From Paludibacter sp. (lineage in GTDB: Bacteria; Bacteroidota; Bacteroidia; Bacteroidales; Paludibacteraceae), in NCBI GenBank assembly GCA_028710415.1, contig JAQTUE010000014.1, forward strand, positions 91,199-155,198: 64,000 nucleotides of DNA, read 5' to 3'. Below the pieces are notes generated by a model. The model saw only the letters and a list, made by a program, of their open reading frames with translations, was not told the DNA's origin and did no database searches. A program made the position numbers and the translations under genes. Below are positions 29,887-38,831 of this stretch, piece after piece. Each line of letters begins with the position of its first letter. The stretch's first letter is position 1.

Positions 29887-30867
29887 ATGAATCCAAATAC
29901 AATTAGAGATTTTGCGGCTCAATTTCAAAAGAGCAGGATACTGCTGAGCAGTTTTGAACTTGATATCTTTACAAACATTGACGAAGCAGGAACAACAAGC
30001 CTGGAAATTGCAACCAGGCTAAACCTTGACAAACATGCCTGCGAGCGGTTACTGAACGCACTGGTATCGTTGGGTTTTTTGACCAAGGGAAAGCAGTTGT
30101 TCTTTAATACGCCGGACAGTACTATTTTTCTGTCTAAAAAGAGTCCTGATTATTTAGGGGGATTGATGCACTCAAATCATCTCTGGAATACCTGGAGCAA
30201 CCTCACGCAGGTTGTCAAGACCGGGGTGTCCGCAAATCCTTCGGAGATAAATGTGCGTGGTGAGGAATGGCTTTTCTCATTTATAAGTGCCATGCATGAC
30301 CGGGCAAAGAAACAGGCTCCTCAGCAGCTGGCTTCCCTGGACTTAACCGGAATACAATCGGTGCTGGATATCGGGGGTGGATCAGGGGCGTATTCCATGG
30401 CATTTGTAAATAAGAAACCTGAAATTCAGGCAGCTGTATTCGACCTGCCCAATGTCGTGCCGATAACCCAACACTTTATCGATCAGGAAGGCTTTTCGGG
30501 AAGGATAAAGACCTATACCGGGGATTATACCATTGATGTACTCCCTGCAGGATTTGATTTGATGTTCCTATCAGCCATCATACACAGCAATTCGCTGGAG
30601 GTAAACCAGGATTTGTTAACGAAATGCTTTAACTCGCTGAACAACGGTGGTAAGATTGTCATTCAGGACTGGATCATGAACAATGACCGGACACAGCCCA
30701 CAGCAGGCGCTATCTTTGCAATCAACATGCTGGTAGGAACTGAAGCCGGGGATTGCTTCACGGAGCAGGAGGTGACAGAGTTGCTGCAGGTGGCAGGCTT
30801 TAAGGATATCACCAGGCTGGAATTTGAAACAGGGCAGAGTAGAATGGTAGCTCAGAAAGCAGGATGA
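29887..30867 (+). CDS. SAM-dependent O-methyltransferase (plant OMT/TcmN-type fold)
   Basis: 326-residue protein. The N-terminal winged-helix dimerisation domain (about 1-90, TSLEIATRLNLDKHACERLLNALVSLGFL) is followed by a Rossmann methyltransferase domain. That domain has the SAM-binding motif VLDIGGGSGAYSMAF (about 159-173), the acidic ligand AVFDLPNV and the catalytic-region FLSAIIHSN. This matches O-methyltransferase family 2, which methylates hydroxyls of small aromatic or polyketide-like molecules. A strong terminator follows at 30885-30910. The acceptor is unknown. Confidence 0.88.
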   Translation: MNPNTIRDFAAQFQKSRILLSSFELDIFTNIDEAGTTSLEIATRLNLDKHACERLLNALVSLGFLTKGKQLFFNTPDSTIFLSKKSPDYLGGLMHSNHLWNTWSNLTQVVKTGVSANPSEINVRGEEWLFSFISAMHDRAKKQAPQQLASLDLTGIQSVLDIGGGSGAYSMAFVNKKPEIQAAVFDLPNVVPITQHFIDQEGFSGRIKTYTGDYTIDVLPAGFDLMFLSAIIHSNSLEVNQDLLTKCFNSLNNGGKIVIQDWIMNNDRTQPTAGAIFAINMLVGTEAGDCFTEQEVTELLQVAGFKDITRLEFETGQSRMVAQKAG

Positions 30868-30884
30868 AATAACAGCTAAAAAAA

Positions 30885-30918
30885 GACCGTTACAGCTTTG
30901 TGTAACGGTCTTTTTTTT
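30885..30918 (+). terminator. Terminator after O-methyltransferase gene
   Basis: 10-bp perfect stem GACCGTTACA / TGTAACGGTC, 6-base loop, followed by eight T. A-rich bases precede it, so it may also serve the convergent Fur-family gene. Confidence 0.9.
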
Positions 30919-30985
30919 ACCCGCGAGGGTGAAAATACGTATCAACTCTCCATGAAGTAGTCGCTTTAAAAAGTTTGATGAAGAA

Positions 30986-31393
30986 TTAATTTCCCTTGCA
31001 CTTTTCGCAGGTGCCAAAATAAGAGATTTCGACAGCATCAATTTTGAAGCTGGTTGTATCAGGAATGTGGAACATGTTTGGTTTCAGGTCAAATATGTCC
31101 CGGATAGAGCCACAACTACGACACAGAAAATGGGCATGAGCAGATATGTCCACGTCATAGCGGGCATTCTTTTCATCAATAGCCAGAGCGCGAACAGCCC
31201 CCCGTTCTACAAATAAGTCCAGTGTATTATACACTGTAGTTTTCGACAAAGTCGGCATTGTAGGACTTAAAGCCAGATAAATTTCATCAATGGTCGGGTG
31301 AATCCTGTTCTTCAGTAAGAAATTCATAACTGCAGAACGTTGCACCGAAGGTTTGATTGAAAATTGACGCAAATACTGATGTGATTCTAACAT
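30986..31393 (-). CDS. Fur-family regulator (PerR-like)
   Basis: 135-residue Fur/PerR protein. The N-terminal winged helix (VQRSAVMNFLLKNRIHPTIDEIYLAL, TLSKTTVYNTLDLFVERGAV) binds DNA. The dimerisation domain carries metal ligands HAHFLCRSCG and a C-terminal CEKCKGN pair that form the structural zinc site of two CxxC motifs. Such proteins repress iron-uptake or peroxide-defence genes. The family member is inferred as PerR-like from its short acidic C-terminus and sequence style only. A -7 box TATCTTTG lies upstream at 31446-31453 on the minus strand. Confidence 0.88.
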   Translation of the reverse strand: MLESHQYLRQFSIKPSVQRSAVMNFLLKNRIHPTIDEIYLALSPTMPTLSKTTVYNTLDLFVERGAVRALAIDEKNARYDVDISAHAHFLCRSCGSIRDIFDLKPNMFHIPDTTSFKIDAVEISYFGTCEKCKGN

Positions 31394-31850
31394 ACTGTTC
31401 TTTTTTAATTAGTGCCTTGTAAGTTTTGTTTATTTGAAACAATTACAAAGATAGAAAGTTTTACATGATAATACATGCAAAAGAGTATTTATTTGATAAA
31501 AAACTGTAAATGAGCGTGTATTTTAAGATATATTTAATAATATACAGCCGAAATAAAGCGATTTGGGAATTTAAATAACTGAAAAAGTATTAAAGTAAAA
31601 AAGTTTAATGAAATATCTGGATTTTCACATAATACCCTTTCATGTTGTATATGAGTTAATCAGGCTGAAGGGGGAAATAATTAAAAACGTCTGAATGCCA
31701 GTAAGTTATTTATATGTCTTTAAAAGCCAAAATAAGTGCTTTTGATAGAATAAAAGAAGCATTTGAACAATAGTTTTATCTTTTTTGTTTAAATTTGAAG
31801 AATGTGAAGATTATGAATCATTTGTTTTACAAACCAAAATTATAAAAAGT
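31394..31850. other. 457-bp intergenic region between divergent genes
   Basis: Contains a minus-strand -7 box TATCTTTG (31446-31453) for the Fur-family gene. A TTG partner lies 24 bp away, slightly too far. A plus-strand frame opens at 31785 but the preferred start of the next gene is 31851. No other feature was seen. Confidence 0.5.
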
Positions 31851-32342
31851 ATGAAAAAAATTATTCTTACGCTTGTTTTAGCAGTGAGTTTGGTTGGCTT
31901 TTTACAGGCACAGGCTCAGGGTAAATCCATCGGACTACGATTGGGTTATCCAACAGAAATTTCATTTCAATCAGGATTAAGTAATTCTAACCGAATAGAG
32001 TTAGGATTAGGAATAAGAAGTTACGGGTATGGTGTAAATAGCCACTATTCTCAATTTTCATTGTCAGGAGTCTATCAGTGGGTATGGGATCTGTCGGCCT
32101 TGTCCAGTGGATTTAATTGGTATGCCGGTGTGGGTGCAGCTTTAGGTTATTATTCATACTCATATGTCAATTATAATTATTCAGGATATCCGGCATCACT
32201 TTTAGGGCAGGTAGGTATAGAGTACAATTTCAATATACCATTGAGATTATCGTTGGATTACAGACCAGCTTTTCAACTGAATGGAAATGGCAATGGATTC
32301 ATAGGAGATGGCATAGCTTTAGGAGTTCGCTACAAATTCTAA
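31851..32342 (+). CDS. Small outer-membrane beta-barrel-like protein, paralogue 1
   Basis: 163-residue exported protein with signal MKKIILTLVLAVSLVGFLQAQA, starting at ATG 31851. An in-frame start at 31785 adds 22 residues with no signal character and is rejected. Alternating strands and the terminal aromatic (ALGVRYKF) suggest an eight-stranded outer-membrane barrel. Shared motifs with the next two genes are YQWVWDLS, FNWYAGVG, LLGQVGIEYNF and LRLSLDYRP. The family is unnamed to me. The function is unknown, perhaps a structural or adhesion role. Confidence 0.75.
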   Translation: MKKIILTLVLAVSLVGFLQAQAQGKSIGLRLGYPTEISFQSGLSNSNRIELGLGIRSYGYGVNSHYSQFSLSGVYQWVWDLSALSSGFNWYAGVGAALGYYSYSYVNYNYSGYPASLLGQVGIEYNFNIPLRLSLDYRPAFQLNGNGNGFIGDGIALGVRYKF

Positions 32343-32361
32343 AAAAATGGATTGCTTAATG

Positions 32362-32399
32362 AAAAGAGGGAGACTTTTATTCTGAAAGTTTCTCTTTTT
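32362..32399 (+). terminator. Terminator after paralogue 1
   Basis: Imperfect stem AAAAGAGGGAGACTTT / AAAGTTTCTCTTTT, with terminal T-run. Confidence 0.7.
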
Positions 32400-32576
32400 C
32401 GTTTAATAAAACCGATACCATTATTTTATTGTTAAATATACGACTTCATTTGTTCATGTTGAAAAACAATGGCAGTAATCATTGCCAAAAACGGACTTTA
32501 GAATTTCTGTTAGAATGAAGAATAGCTTAAACATATTATTGCATAAGATTTTAATTTCAATTAATAAATAAGAAGT

Positions 32577-33032
32577 ATGAAGAAAATGATTTTTACACTT
32601 GCTATTTTAGTAAGTATGGCAGGTGCCCTTAGTGCACAGGTAGATGGCAGAGCCATTGGTATTCGCTTTGCCAACGAATTTAACGGAGGGGAACTGACAT
32701 TCAATACACCACTTGGGCATGCCAACCGGTTAGAATTGGATTTAGGATTAAACCACTGGAGTGATTCAAACGGAGGAATGCAGTTAACAGGAGTTTACCA
32801 ATGGGTGTGGGGTCTTAACCAGATTGCAACCGGGCTGAACTGGTATGCAGGTTTAGGGGCTTCAGTAGGATCTTATACTTCGAATGTGGGTGTAGGTTTT
32901 GTTGGGCAATTAGGACTTGAATATAATTTCAATATTCCATTGCAAATTTCATTGGATTGGCGTCCTACAATTTTTAATTCATATTACACCTATTATGGTG
33001 GAAATGGGTTATCAATCCGTTACCGCTTTTAA
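32577..33032 (+). CDS. Small outer-membrane beta-barrel-like protein, paralogue 2
   Basis: 151-residue exported protein (signal MKKMIFTLAILVSMAGALSAQ). It is paralogous to its two neighbours: YQWVWGLNQ, LNWYAGLGASVG, FVGQLGLEYNFNIPL and SLDWRP are conserved, and it ends with the aromatic LSIRYRF. It has its own terminator downstream, so the three genes seem to be separate transcription units, not one operon. The function is unknown. Confidence 0.75.
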   Translation: MKKMIFTLAILVSMAGALSAQVDGRAIGIRFANEFNGGELTFNTPLGHANRLELDLGLNHWSDSNGGMQLTGVYQWVWGLNQIATGLNWYAGLGASVGSYTSNVGVGFVGQLGLEYNFNIPLQISLDWRPTIFNSYYTYYGGNGLSIRYRF

Positions 33033-33050
33033 TAAAAACTTCAAATTACA

Positions 33051-33085
33051 AAAAAAGAACTTCCATTGCGGGTGTTCTTTTTTTT
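33051..33085 (+). terminator. Terminator after paralogue 2
   Basis: Stem AAAAAAGAAC / GTTCTTTTTT with a 13-base loop and extended T-run. Confidence 0.7.
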
Positions 33086-33322
33086 ATTTAAAGGCGTTTA
33101 TGAGTTCTATTGTTTTACAGACCTGCTTTTTATGTTGTGAATAATATTATTTTAGAGTGTGGTAGGCAATAATTTACTAAATGACCGTTAAGATAATGAG
33201 AGGTAATTTTAGGATGCATTATTATCGTGTAAATAGACAGGAAAGCCGATTCCTATTGGTTCTACTGACGAAAAATATTGAAATTTTATCCTGGAATCTC
33301 TGTTTAAAAGAAGGATATTTTA

Positions 33323-33330
33323 TACTTTTG
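33323..33330 (+). promoter_or_regulatory. Putative -7 box for paralogue 3
   Basis: TACTTTTG matches TAnnTTTG, 44 bp upstream of the ATG. Confidence 0.45.
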
Positions 33331-33374
33331 CAATCAATTAAATAAAAGTTTCAATAAAAAACAAACAGGAAGTT

Positions 33375-33854
33375 ATGAAAAAAATGGTTCTGACACTTGC
33401 TCTGATAGTGAGTATGATAAGTGCTTTAAATGCACAGGTAGCCGGAAAGGCAATAGGACTACGGTTAGGCGGCGGATTTGGATATGGTGCTGAGATTTCA
33501 TACCAACAACCCCTGGATAAGCTAAACCGGTTGGAGGTTGACCTTGGGCTCAATAGCTGGGGTTTTGGATTAAATGGTATTTACCAATGGGTGTGGGATC
33601 TCTCCGACCTGGCTGATGGCTTTAATTGGTATGCAGGGGTAGGAGCAGGAGTAGGGTCTTATAATTTCAATTATGCAAATAATGTAAATACCCCTTCAGA
33701 TTTCAGTATTGGTGTTCTTGGGCAAGTGGGTCTGGAATATCAATTTGAGATTCCGTTGACTTTATCCCTGGATTATCGTCCGGGTATCTTCGTGGTTCCT
33801 TCATTTCATGGGACCTATGATGGTATTTGTGTTGGAGCACGGTATAGGTTTTAA
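33375..33854 (+). CDS. Small outer-membrane beta-barrel-like protein, paralogue 3
   Basis: 159-residue exported protein (signal MKKMVLTLALIVSMISALNAQ). It shares GKAIGLRLG, NRLEVDLGLNSWG, YQWVWDLSDL, FNWYAGVGAGVG, GQVGLEYQF and SLDYRPG with paralogues 1 and 2, and ends GARYRF. The three genes arose by tandem duplication and have drifted in the loop regions between strands. The function is unknown. Confidence 0.75.
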   Translation: MKKMVLTLALIVSMISALNAQVAGKAIGLRLGGGFGYGAEISYQQPLDKLNRLEVDLGLNSWGFGLNGIYQWVWDLSDLADGFNWYAGVGAGVGSYNFNYANNVNTPSDFSIGVLGQVGLEYQFEIPLTLSLDYRPGIFVVPSFHGTYDGICVGARYRF

Positions 33855-33869
33855 AAAATACTTTTTGAC

Positions 33870-33904
33870 AAAAGAGGGATTTCCACCATGGAAATCCCTC
33901 TTTT
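33870..33904 (+). terminator. Terminator after paralogue 3
   Basis: 15-bp perfect stem AAAAGAGGGATTTCC / GGAAATCCCTCTTTT with a 5-base loop. A-rich and T-rich ends make it bidirectional, so it also suits the convergent GH25 gene. Confidence 0.9.
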
Positions 33905-34017
33905 GTGTTTTTGAAAAGCCTTTCTAGGCTAGTTTCAAGTTTTCAGTAATCTTTTATTCCAATGTTTCCTATGGTGTTAAAGTGATAACAGCATTGACAC
34001 TGTAGTTTAAATTTTTG

Positions 34018-34779
34018 CTAATTGATCATTTTATGATATAACATGCCATTTAGGTTTGCCAGGGGGCCATTAAATTTATTAAGATCAACATAACCACGTA
34101 TACCTTCAATTTTGAGTCTGTCTGTTGTTTGCCAGAATGCCCAGTCACATGATGGTTTTTCTTTGTAGTTGACAATCCAAAGTTTGCATTTATCGCTTAA
34201 ATGTTCCTGCAAGTAAAGTTTGTAAAATCTATAATCGCAATATACAATCGGATAATGTCCCAATTTTTCGTAGATCGTGTTGATGAAATTCGTGAGCTCA
34301 TTAATTACCTTCTCTTTTTTAGGCATTTTTCTGCTAAACTCCGCATCCAAAACAGGCAGTAGATCACTGTCGTTGTGTTGTGCTATGGACAAGAAGTTGT
34401 TTGCCTGATCTTTTCCACCACTTTTGTAAGAAAAGAAATGGTAAGAGCCTACTAAAATTCTACATTTCTTAGCTTCAGAATAATTTTTCAGATATTTTGT
34501 ATCCTGGCAAGTTACACCTTCTGAAGCTTTAATAAACATGAAATTTGGTTTTTGTTTTCCAAGTATTTCCCAGTTGATATCGTTTTGATGATGAGAAACG
34601 TCAATACCCCAGACATTTTCAAGAGGCTTTACGTCATCAAGCGTGACCGTTGGCTGTGGTGCATAATGAACCTTGTGGGTTGTTTTATGACTCCTGTGTG
34701 TTTTATGTGATTTTCTAGCAAAAACACATAATTGAAAGACGAGAATAATACAGAGGATAGAAATGAGGCGTTTTTGCAT
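34018..34779 (-). CDS. GH25 lysozyme-like protein
   Basis: 253-residue exported protein with a signal peptide (about 1-21) and a basic His/Lys-rich linker (RKSHKTHRSHKTTHKVHY). A GH25 domain follows: WGIDVSHHQNDINWE (first catalytic Asp), FIKASEG, GSYHFFSY, PVLDAEF (DxE pair), YCDYRFYK and WAFWQTTDR. GH25 muramidases cleave the beta-1,4 MurNAc-GlcNAc bond of peptidoglycan. It is a tandem paralogue of the next GH25 gene. A role in self-wall remodelling or attack on rivals is possible. Confidence 0.88.
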   Translation of the reverse strand: MQKRLISILCIILVFQLCVFARKSHKTHRSHKTTHKVHYAPQPTVTLDDVKPLENVWGIDVSHHQNDINWEILGKQKPNFMFIKASEGVTCQDTKYLKNYSEAKKCRILVGSYHFFSYKSGGKDQANNFLSIAQHNDSDLLPVLDAEFSRKMPKKEKVINELTNFINTIYEKLGHYPIVYCDYRFYKLYLQEHLSDKCKLWIVNYKEKPSCDWAFWQTTDRLKIEGIRGYVDLNKFNGPLANLNGMLYHKMIN

Positions 34780-34946
34780 TCGGATAAAGAAAAGTCAGTG
34801 AGATTGTTTTATAGCAGTAATAAAAATAATATTACGGGGTACAAGATATTAATAGTGGATGAAATCTGAAAGCGAATTTTGTTTTTATTGGTATTATTAC
34901 AATTTATCTGCTTATGTTTGGTTAATGCTGTTAAAATAAATAAAAC

Positions 34947-34964
34947 CTGTGAAATAACTCACAG
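34947..34964 (-). terminator. Terminator after GH25 lipoprotein gene
   Basis: 6-bp stem CTGTGA / TCACAG followed on the minus strand by GGTTTTATTTATTTT. The stem is short. Confidence 0.5.
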
Positions 34965-35048
34965 CTAAACTGACACTACCCTAAATATCTCTGCCTGAAT
35001 CACAGGTAATGCTTGCTGCAGTCATTCCTATTGGCACTTCGTCGTTGA

Positions 35049-35741
35049 TTAATATAACAGGCTCTTCAAATCCTTTTTAGTGCCATAAAACAGGTTGAAA
35101 TCCACATAGCCTTTAATTCCTGCAGCCCTGTATTTCTCGGTTGTTTGCCAGAATATCCAGTCGCAGTTGGGATTGCTTTGATAGTCTACAATCCAGAGCT
35201 TGCACTCAGGGGGTAGATTGTTTTTCAGGTAGACCAAATAATATTTATAGGCACAATAGATTATCGGATTACGTCCTGTTTTATCTTTGACAACAGTCAT
35301 GAAATCGATAATGTGCTTTTTAATTTGCTCTCTGTCAGGCATTTTTTTAGCAAACTCAGTATCGAGCACCATCGGTAAATCACCACGTTGAAAGTTGGCA
35401 ATGGATAAAAAGTTTTTTGCCTGGTCTTTTCCACTGCTGGTGTAAGTAAAGAAATGATACGATCCTACCGGAATGTCAAGTTTTCGTAAATTTTGATAAT
35501 ATACCCTGTATTTTGGATCTTGGATGGTGGTGCCTTCGGAGGCCTTTAAGAAAATGAAGCCCGGTTCCTGTTCTTTTAGTTTATTCCAGTCAAAAATTTC
35601 CTGGTAATGTGAAATGTCAATGCCCCAGACTCTATCCACTAAAGTTGTTTCGGCGAATATTTCCTTGTGTGTTTCTTTCTTAACAGCACAGGACTGAATG
35701 ATTAGAATAAGAATTGTAATTTTAAGAATTTTAATTTTCAC
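35049..35741 (-). CDS. GH25 lysozyme-like lipoprotein
   Basis: 230-residue GH25 protein that begins with GTG at 35741. The only nearby upstream ATG runs into a stop after three codons, so GTG is the plausible start. The lipobox LIIQSCAV gives a lipidated Cys near residue 18. GH25 motifs match the neighbour: WGIDISHYQEIFDW, FLKASEGTTIQ, GSYHFFTY, MVLDTEFAKKMPDRE, YCAYKYY and WIFWQTTEKY. Lipidation would keep it on the periplasmic or surface membrane, unlike its soluble paralogue. A terminator follows at 34947-34964. Confidence 0.87.
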   Translation of the reverse strand: MKIKILKITILILIIQSCAVKKETHKEIFAETTLVDRVWGIDISHYQEIFDWNKLKEQEPGFIFLKASEGTTIQDPKYRVYYQNLRKLDIPVGSYHFFTYTSSGKDQAKNFLSIANFQRGDLPMVLDTEFAKKMPDREQIKKHIIDFMTVVKDKTGRNPIIYCAYKYYLVYLKNNLPPECKLWIVDYQSNPNCDWIFWQTTEKYRAAGIKGYVDFNLFYGTKKDLKSLLY

Positions 35742-35831
35742 TTTGTTTTTAGGATGTCATTGGACAAACCAGTTATTTTATTTGGTTAATATATTGTTTA
35801 CTAATGTTATAGGTGAAACTGTATAAACATA

Positions 35832-35866
35832 AAAAACAGACGGAATAACTTTTAAGTCATTCCGTC
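35832..35866 (-). terminator. Terminator after alaS
   Basis: 8-bp perfect stem GACGGAAT / ATTCCGTC with inner pairing AACT/AAGT, followed on the minus strand by TGTTTTTT. Confidence 0.85.
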
Positions 35867-35911
35867 AGTAAGAATTGTTCAAAAGAGTGGTTTGTCAACA
35901 CTCCAAAGAAC

Positions 35912-38524
35912 TTATCGAATTGCTTCCAGTGCTTTTTCTACTGCTTTTTGAATACCTGCTGCATTTTTACCACCTGCTGAAGCAAAGAATGGTTGTCCGC
36001 CACCACCACCCTGAATCTCTTTGGCAGCATCACGGGCAATGTTGACTGCACTCAATCCACCCGCAACCAGGTCGTCGGAAAGCAATACAGTTAAAGAAGG
36101 TTTGCCTTCATAAACACTTCCAGCTACAAAGAACAGTTTTTCGGTTACGATATTTCGAATCTGGAAAGCCAGGGTCTTAATAGCATCGGCCGATAGATCC
36201 GACAGGTAATGAATAGTCTTAATACCGTTTTTAAAATCGGCTTCAGCAATCAGTTTGTCGCGTAATGACATGATCTTTTCATGCATAAACACTTCCAGCT
36301 GTTTTTTTAATTCACTGTTCTCGTCCACCGATTTCTTAATTGCATTCAGCAAGTCAGGAGTGTTGTTCAGTAATTCACGTGCTTCGGTAATAGTATCCTG
36401 TTGTATATCCAGCAACTCTTCAACTCCTTTGGCTGTGATGGCTTCCAAACGACGCACACCTGCTGCAATAGAAGTTTCGGAGGTTATCCTTACCAAACCT
36501 ATTTCACCGGTAGCTTGTACATGGGTTCCTCCGCATAGTTCGGTAGAAGTTCCAAATTGAATGACGCGTACCGTTTCACCATATTTTTCACCAAACAAGG
36601 CCATTGCTCCAAGCGCCTGTGCTTCGGCAATGGGTGTATCGCGACGCTCGTTTAATATAAGGTTCTCACGTATTTTGCGGTTAGCCAGTTGCTCCACCAA
36701 CCGGATTTCCTCTTTAGTCAGCTTTTGATAATGCGAAAAGTCGAAACGCAAGGTATCAGGGCTTACATACGAACCTTTTTGTTCTACATGGGTGCCCAGT
36801 ACCGTACGTAATGCTTCATGAAGCAAATGGGTTGCCGTATGGTTGCATTCGGTAGCTTTTCGTTTCTCTGTATTGATAGTGGCTGTAAAAGTCTCGGTAA
36901 TGTCTTCAGGCAGTTTGGTTGCAAAATGGACTGCCAGGTTATTTTCTTTCTTAGTATCGATGATGTCAATATTCCCTTTTTCAGAAATCAGTTGCCCGCT
37001 GTCACCTACTTGTCCACCCATTTCAGCATAGAACGGGGTGTTGGATAATACCAGCTGGAAGAATTCCTGATTTTTCTGCTTTACTTTCCTGTAGCGTAGG
37101 ATAGTGGTTTCGCAGGAAGTATAATCGTATCCAACGAAGTTACTGTCACCCTCACGGACTGTAATCCAATCACCTGTTTCGGTAGCTGCAGCATGACGGG
37201 CACGTTCTTTTTGTTTGAGCATTTCAGCCGTAAAATCTTCAATGTTTACAGTGAACTTGTTTTCACGCAGGATGAGTTCTGTCAGGTCTAACGGGAAACC
37301 GAATGTATCGTATAAGGTGAAAGCCACTTTACCGGTAACTTCAGTCTGACCTTCCTTCTTTGATTCGTCCATGACTTTATCCAGCAACCGGATACCGGTT
37401 TCGAGAGTGCGCAGGAATGATTCTTCTTCTTCCTTAATCACCTTTTCGATCAGTGTTTTTTGGGAAATGAGTTCAGGATATGCTTCTCCCATGTTTTCGC
37501 ACAGCACGGGGATAAGTTTATACATGAAAGCAGATCGTTGGTTCAGGAAGGTGTACCCATAACGGACCGCACGACGCAATATGCGGCGTATCACGTATCC
37601 TGCCTTGGCATTCGAAGGCAATTGCCCGTCGGTGATAGAAAATGCAATGGTGCGTATGTGATCGGCAATGACGCGCATGGCAATATCGGTTTGTTCGTTT
37701 ACTCCATATGTGGAATGACAGATCAGGCCGATTTCTTTGATGATAGGGGTAAATACATCCGTGTCATAGTTCGATTGAACACCCTGCAGGGCCATACAAA
37801 GCCTTTCAAAGCCCATGCCTGTATCAATCACTTTGGCAGGAAGTCCTTCCAGGGATCCGTCTGCCTTGCGATTGTACTGCATGAATACATTGTTCCAGAT
37901 TTCAATTACCTGTGGATGACTTCCGTTTACCAGGGTCAGGCCATCAATTTTGGCACGATCCTCGTTGTCGCGGATATCAATATGGATTTCTGAACAAGGA
38001 CCGCATGGACCGGTATCACCCATTTCCCAGAAATTATCTTTTTTATTCCCGTTGATAATGCGGCTTTTTGGCAAGAATTGTTCCCAGATAGCTGCGGCTT
38101 CATCATCACGCTCCAGGCCTTCAGGGGCATACCCTTCGAAGACGGTGACATACAATCTGTCGGTATCGAGTTTCAATACATCCACCAGGTATTCCCAGGC
38201 CCATTCTATGGCTTCTTTCTTGAAATAATCACCAAACGACCAGTTGCCTAGCATTTCGAACATGGTGTGGTGGTAGGTATCATGCCCTACTTCTTCCAGG
38301 TCGTTGTGTTTACCACTAACGCGTAAACATTTTTGTGAGTCGGCTACACGGGAATATTTTATCGGATCATTGCCCAGAATAATGTTTTTAAATTGGTTCA
38401 TTCCCGCATTGGTAAACATCAATGTCGGATCATCTTTAATAACCATGGGAGCGGAAGGAACAATTTTATGCCCTTTAGAGGCAAAAAAATCAAGGAATGA
38501 TTGGCGAATTTCTTGTGAAGTCAT
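35912..38524 (-). CDS. alaS: Alanine-tRNA ligase
   Basis: 870-residue class II aminoacyl-tRNA synthetase that charges tRNA-Ala. It has the N-terminal aminoacylation domain ([50 protein letters not shown]) and the editing domain with zinc ligands [11 protein letters not shown] and CGGTHV. The C-terminal DHHA1-like domain ends in [14 protein letters not shown]. The length is normal (about 870-880). The gene starts at ATG 38524 and faces the M23 peptidase gene divergently. Confidence 0.98.
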   Translation of the reverse strand: MTSQEIRQSFLDFFASKGHKIVPSAPMVIKDDPTLMFTNAGMNQFKNIILGNDPIKYSRVADSQKCLRVSGKHNDLEEVGHDTYHHTMFEMLGNWSFGDYFKKEAIEWAWEYLVDVLKLDTDRLYVTVFEGYAPEGLERDDEAAAIWEQFLPKSRIINGNKKDNFWEMGDTGPCGPCSEIHIDIRDNEDRAKIDGLTLVNGSHPQVIEIWNNVFMQYNRKADGSLEGLPAKVIDTGMGFERLCMALQGVQSNYDTDVFTPIIKEIGLICHSTYGVNEQTDIAMRVIADHIRTIAFSITDGQLPSNAKAGYVIRRILRRAVRYGYTFLNQRSAFMYKLIPVLCENMGEAYPELISQKTLIEKVIKEEEESFLRTLETGIRLLDKVMDESKKEGQTEVTGKVAFTLYDTFGFPLDLTELILRENKFTVNIEDFTAEMLKQKERARHAAATETGDWITVREGDSNFVGYDYTSCETTILRYRKVKQKNQEFFQLVLSNTPFYAEMGGQVGDSGQLISEKGNIDIIDTKKENNLAVHFATKLPEDITETFTATINTEKRKATECNHTATHLLHEALRTVLGTHVEQKGSYVSPDTLRFDFSHYQKLTKEEIRLVEQLANRKIRENLILNERRDTPIAEAQALGAMALFGEKYGETVRVIQFGTSTELCGGTHVQATGEIGLVRITSETSIAAGVRRLEAITAKGVEELLDIQQDTITEARELLNNTPDLLNAIKKSVDENSELKKQLEVFMHEKIMSLRDKLIAEADFKNGIKTIHYLSDLSADAIKTLAFQIRNIVTEKLFFVAGSVYEGKPSLTVLLSDDLVAGGLSAVNIARDAAKEIQGGGGGQPFFASAGGKNAAGIQKAVEKALEAIR

Positions 38525-38593
38525 ATGATAAACAGGGGGTCTGAAGTCAAATGTCTATTGTCTTACATCTTTGGGTTAAAAAATCTTCATCTT

Positions 38594-38635
38594 ACGACTT
38601 TTGACTTTCGACCGTTGACCTTTGACTTTCGACGA
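38594..38635. repeat. 7-bp-periodic GACTT tract
   Basis: Six consecutive degenerate heptamers: ACGACTT, TTGACTT, TCGACCG, TTGACCT, TTGACTT, TCGACGA. It lies in the alaS leader, about 70 bp from the ATG. Confidence 0.8.
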
Positions 38636-38672
38636 TTCTATCTTCTTGGTTAATAATCCGAAATAAAGACTG

Positions 38673-38706
38673 CAAAAATAGTTCAAATTTATTATTTTTG
38701 CAGCAA
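38673..38706 (-). promoter_or_regulatory. Putative alaS promoter
   Basis: Minus strand: TTG (38704-38706), 23-bp spacer, TATTTTTG (38673-38680). The spacing is at the upper limit of the consensus. Confidence 0.4.
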
Positions 38707-38831
38707 TTGTGGGTATAAAAGATCAAAAGAGCTGTTGATTTTGATTAAGAATTTGATTTATTGACTACCTTTATCCACTTCTGTTCGATTGGCATGTCTC
38801 ATTTTAACATGCTGATACAAAAAAGTTTTTT

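Larger units (their letters stand above)
33033..33374. other. 342-bp intergenic region
   Basis: Starts with a terminator (33051-33085) and carries a plus-strand -7 box TACTTTTG at 33323-33330 for paralogue 3, with a near -33 CTG 20 bp upstream. Nothing else was seen. Confidence 0.5.
38525..38831. other. 307-bp divergent promoter region
   Basis: Holds the 7-bp-periodic tract at 38594-38635, a minus-strand promoter TTG-N23-TATTTTTG (38673-38706) facing alaS and a plus-strand TATTTTTG (38693-38700) facing the M23 gene. The two -7 boxes overlap closely. The tract lies in the predicted alaS leader. Confidence 0.55.
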
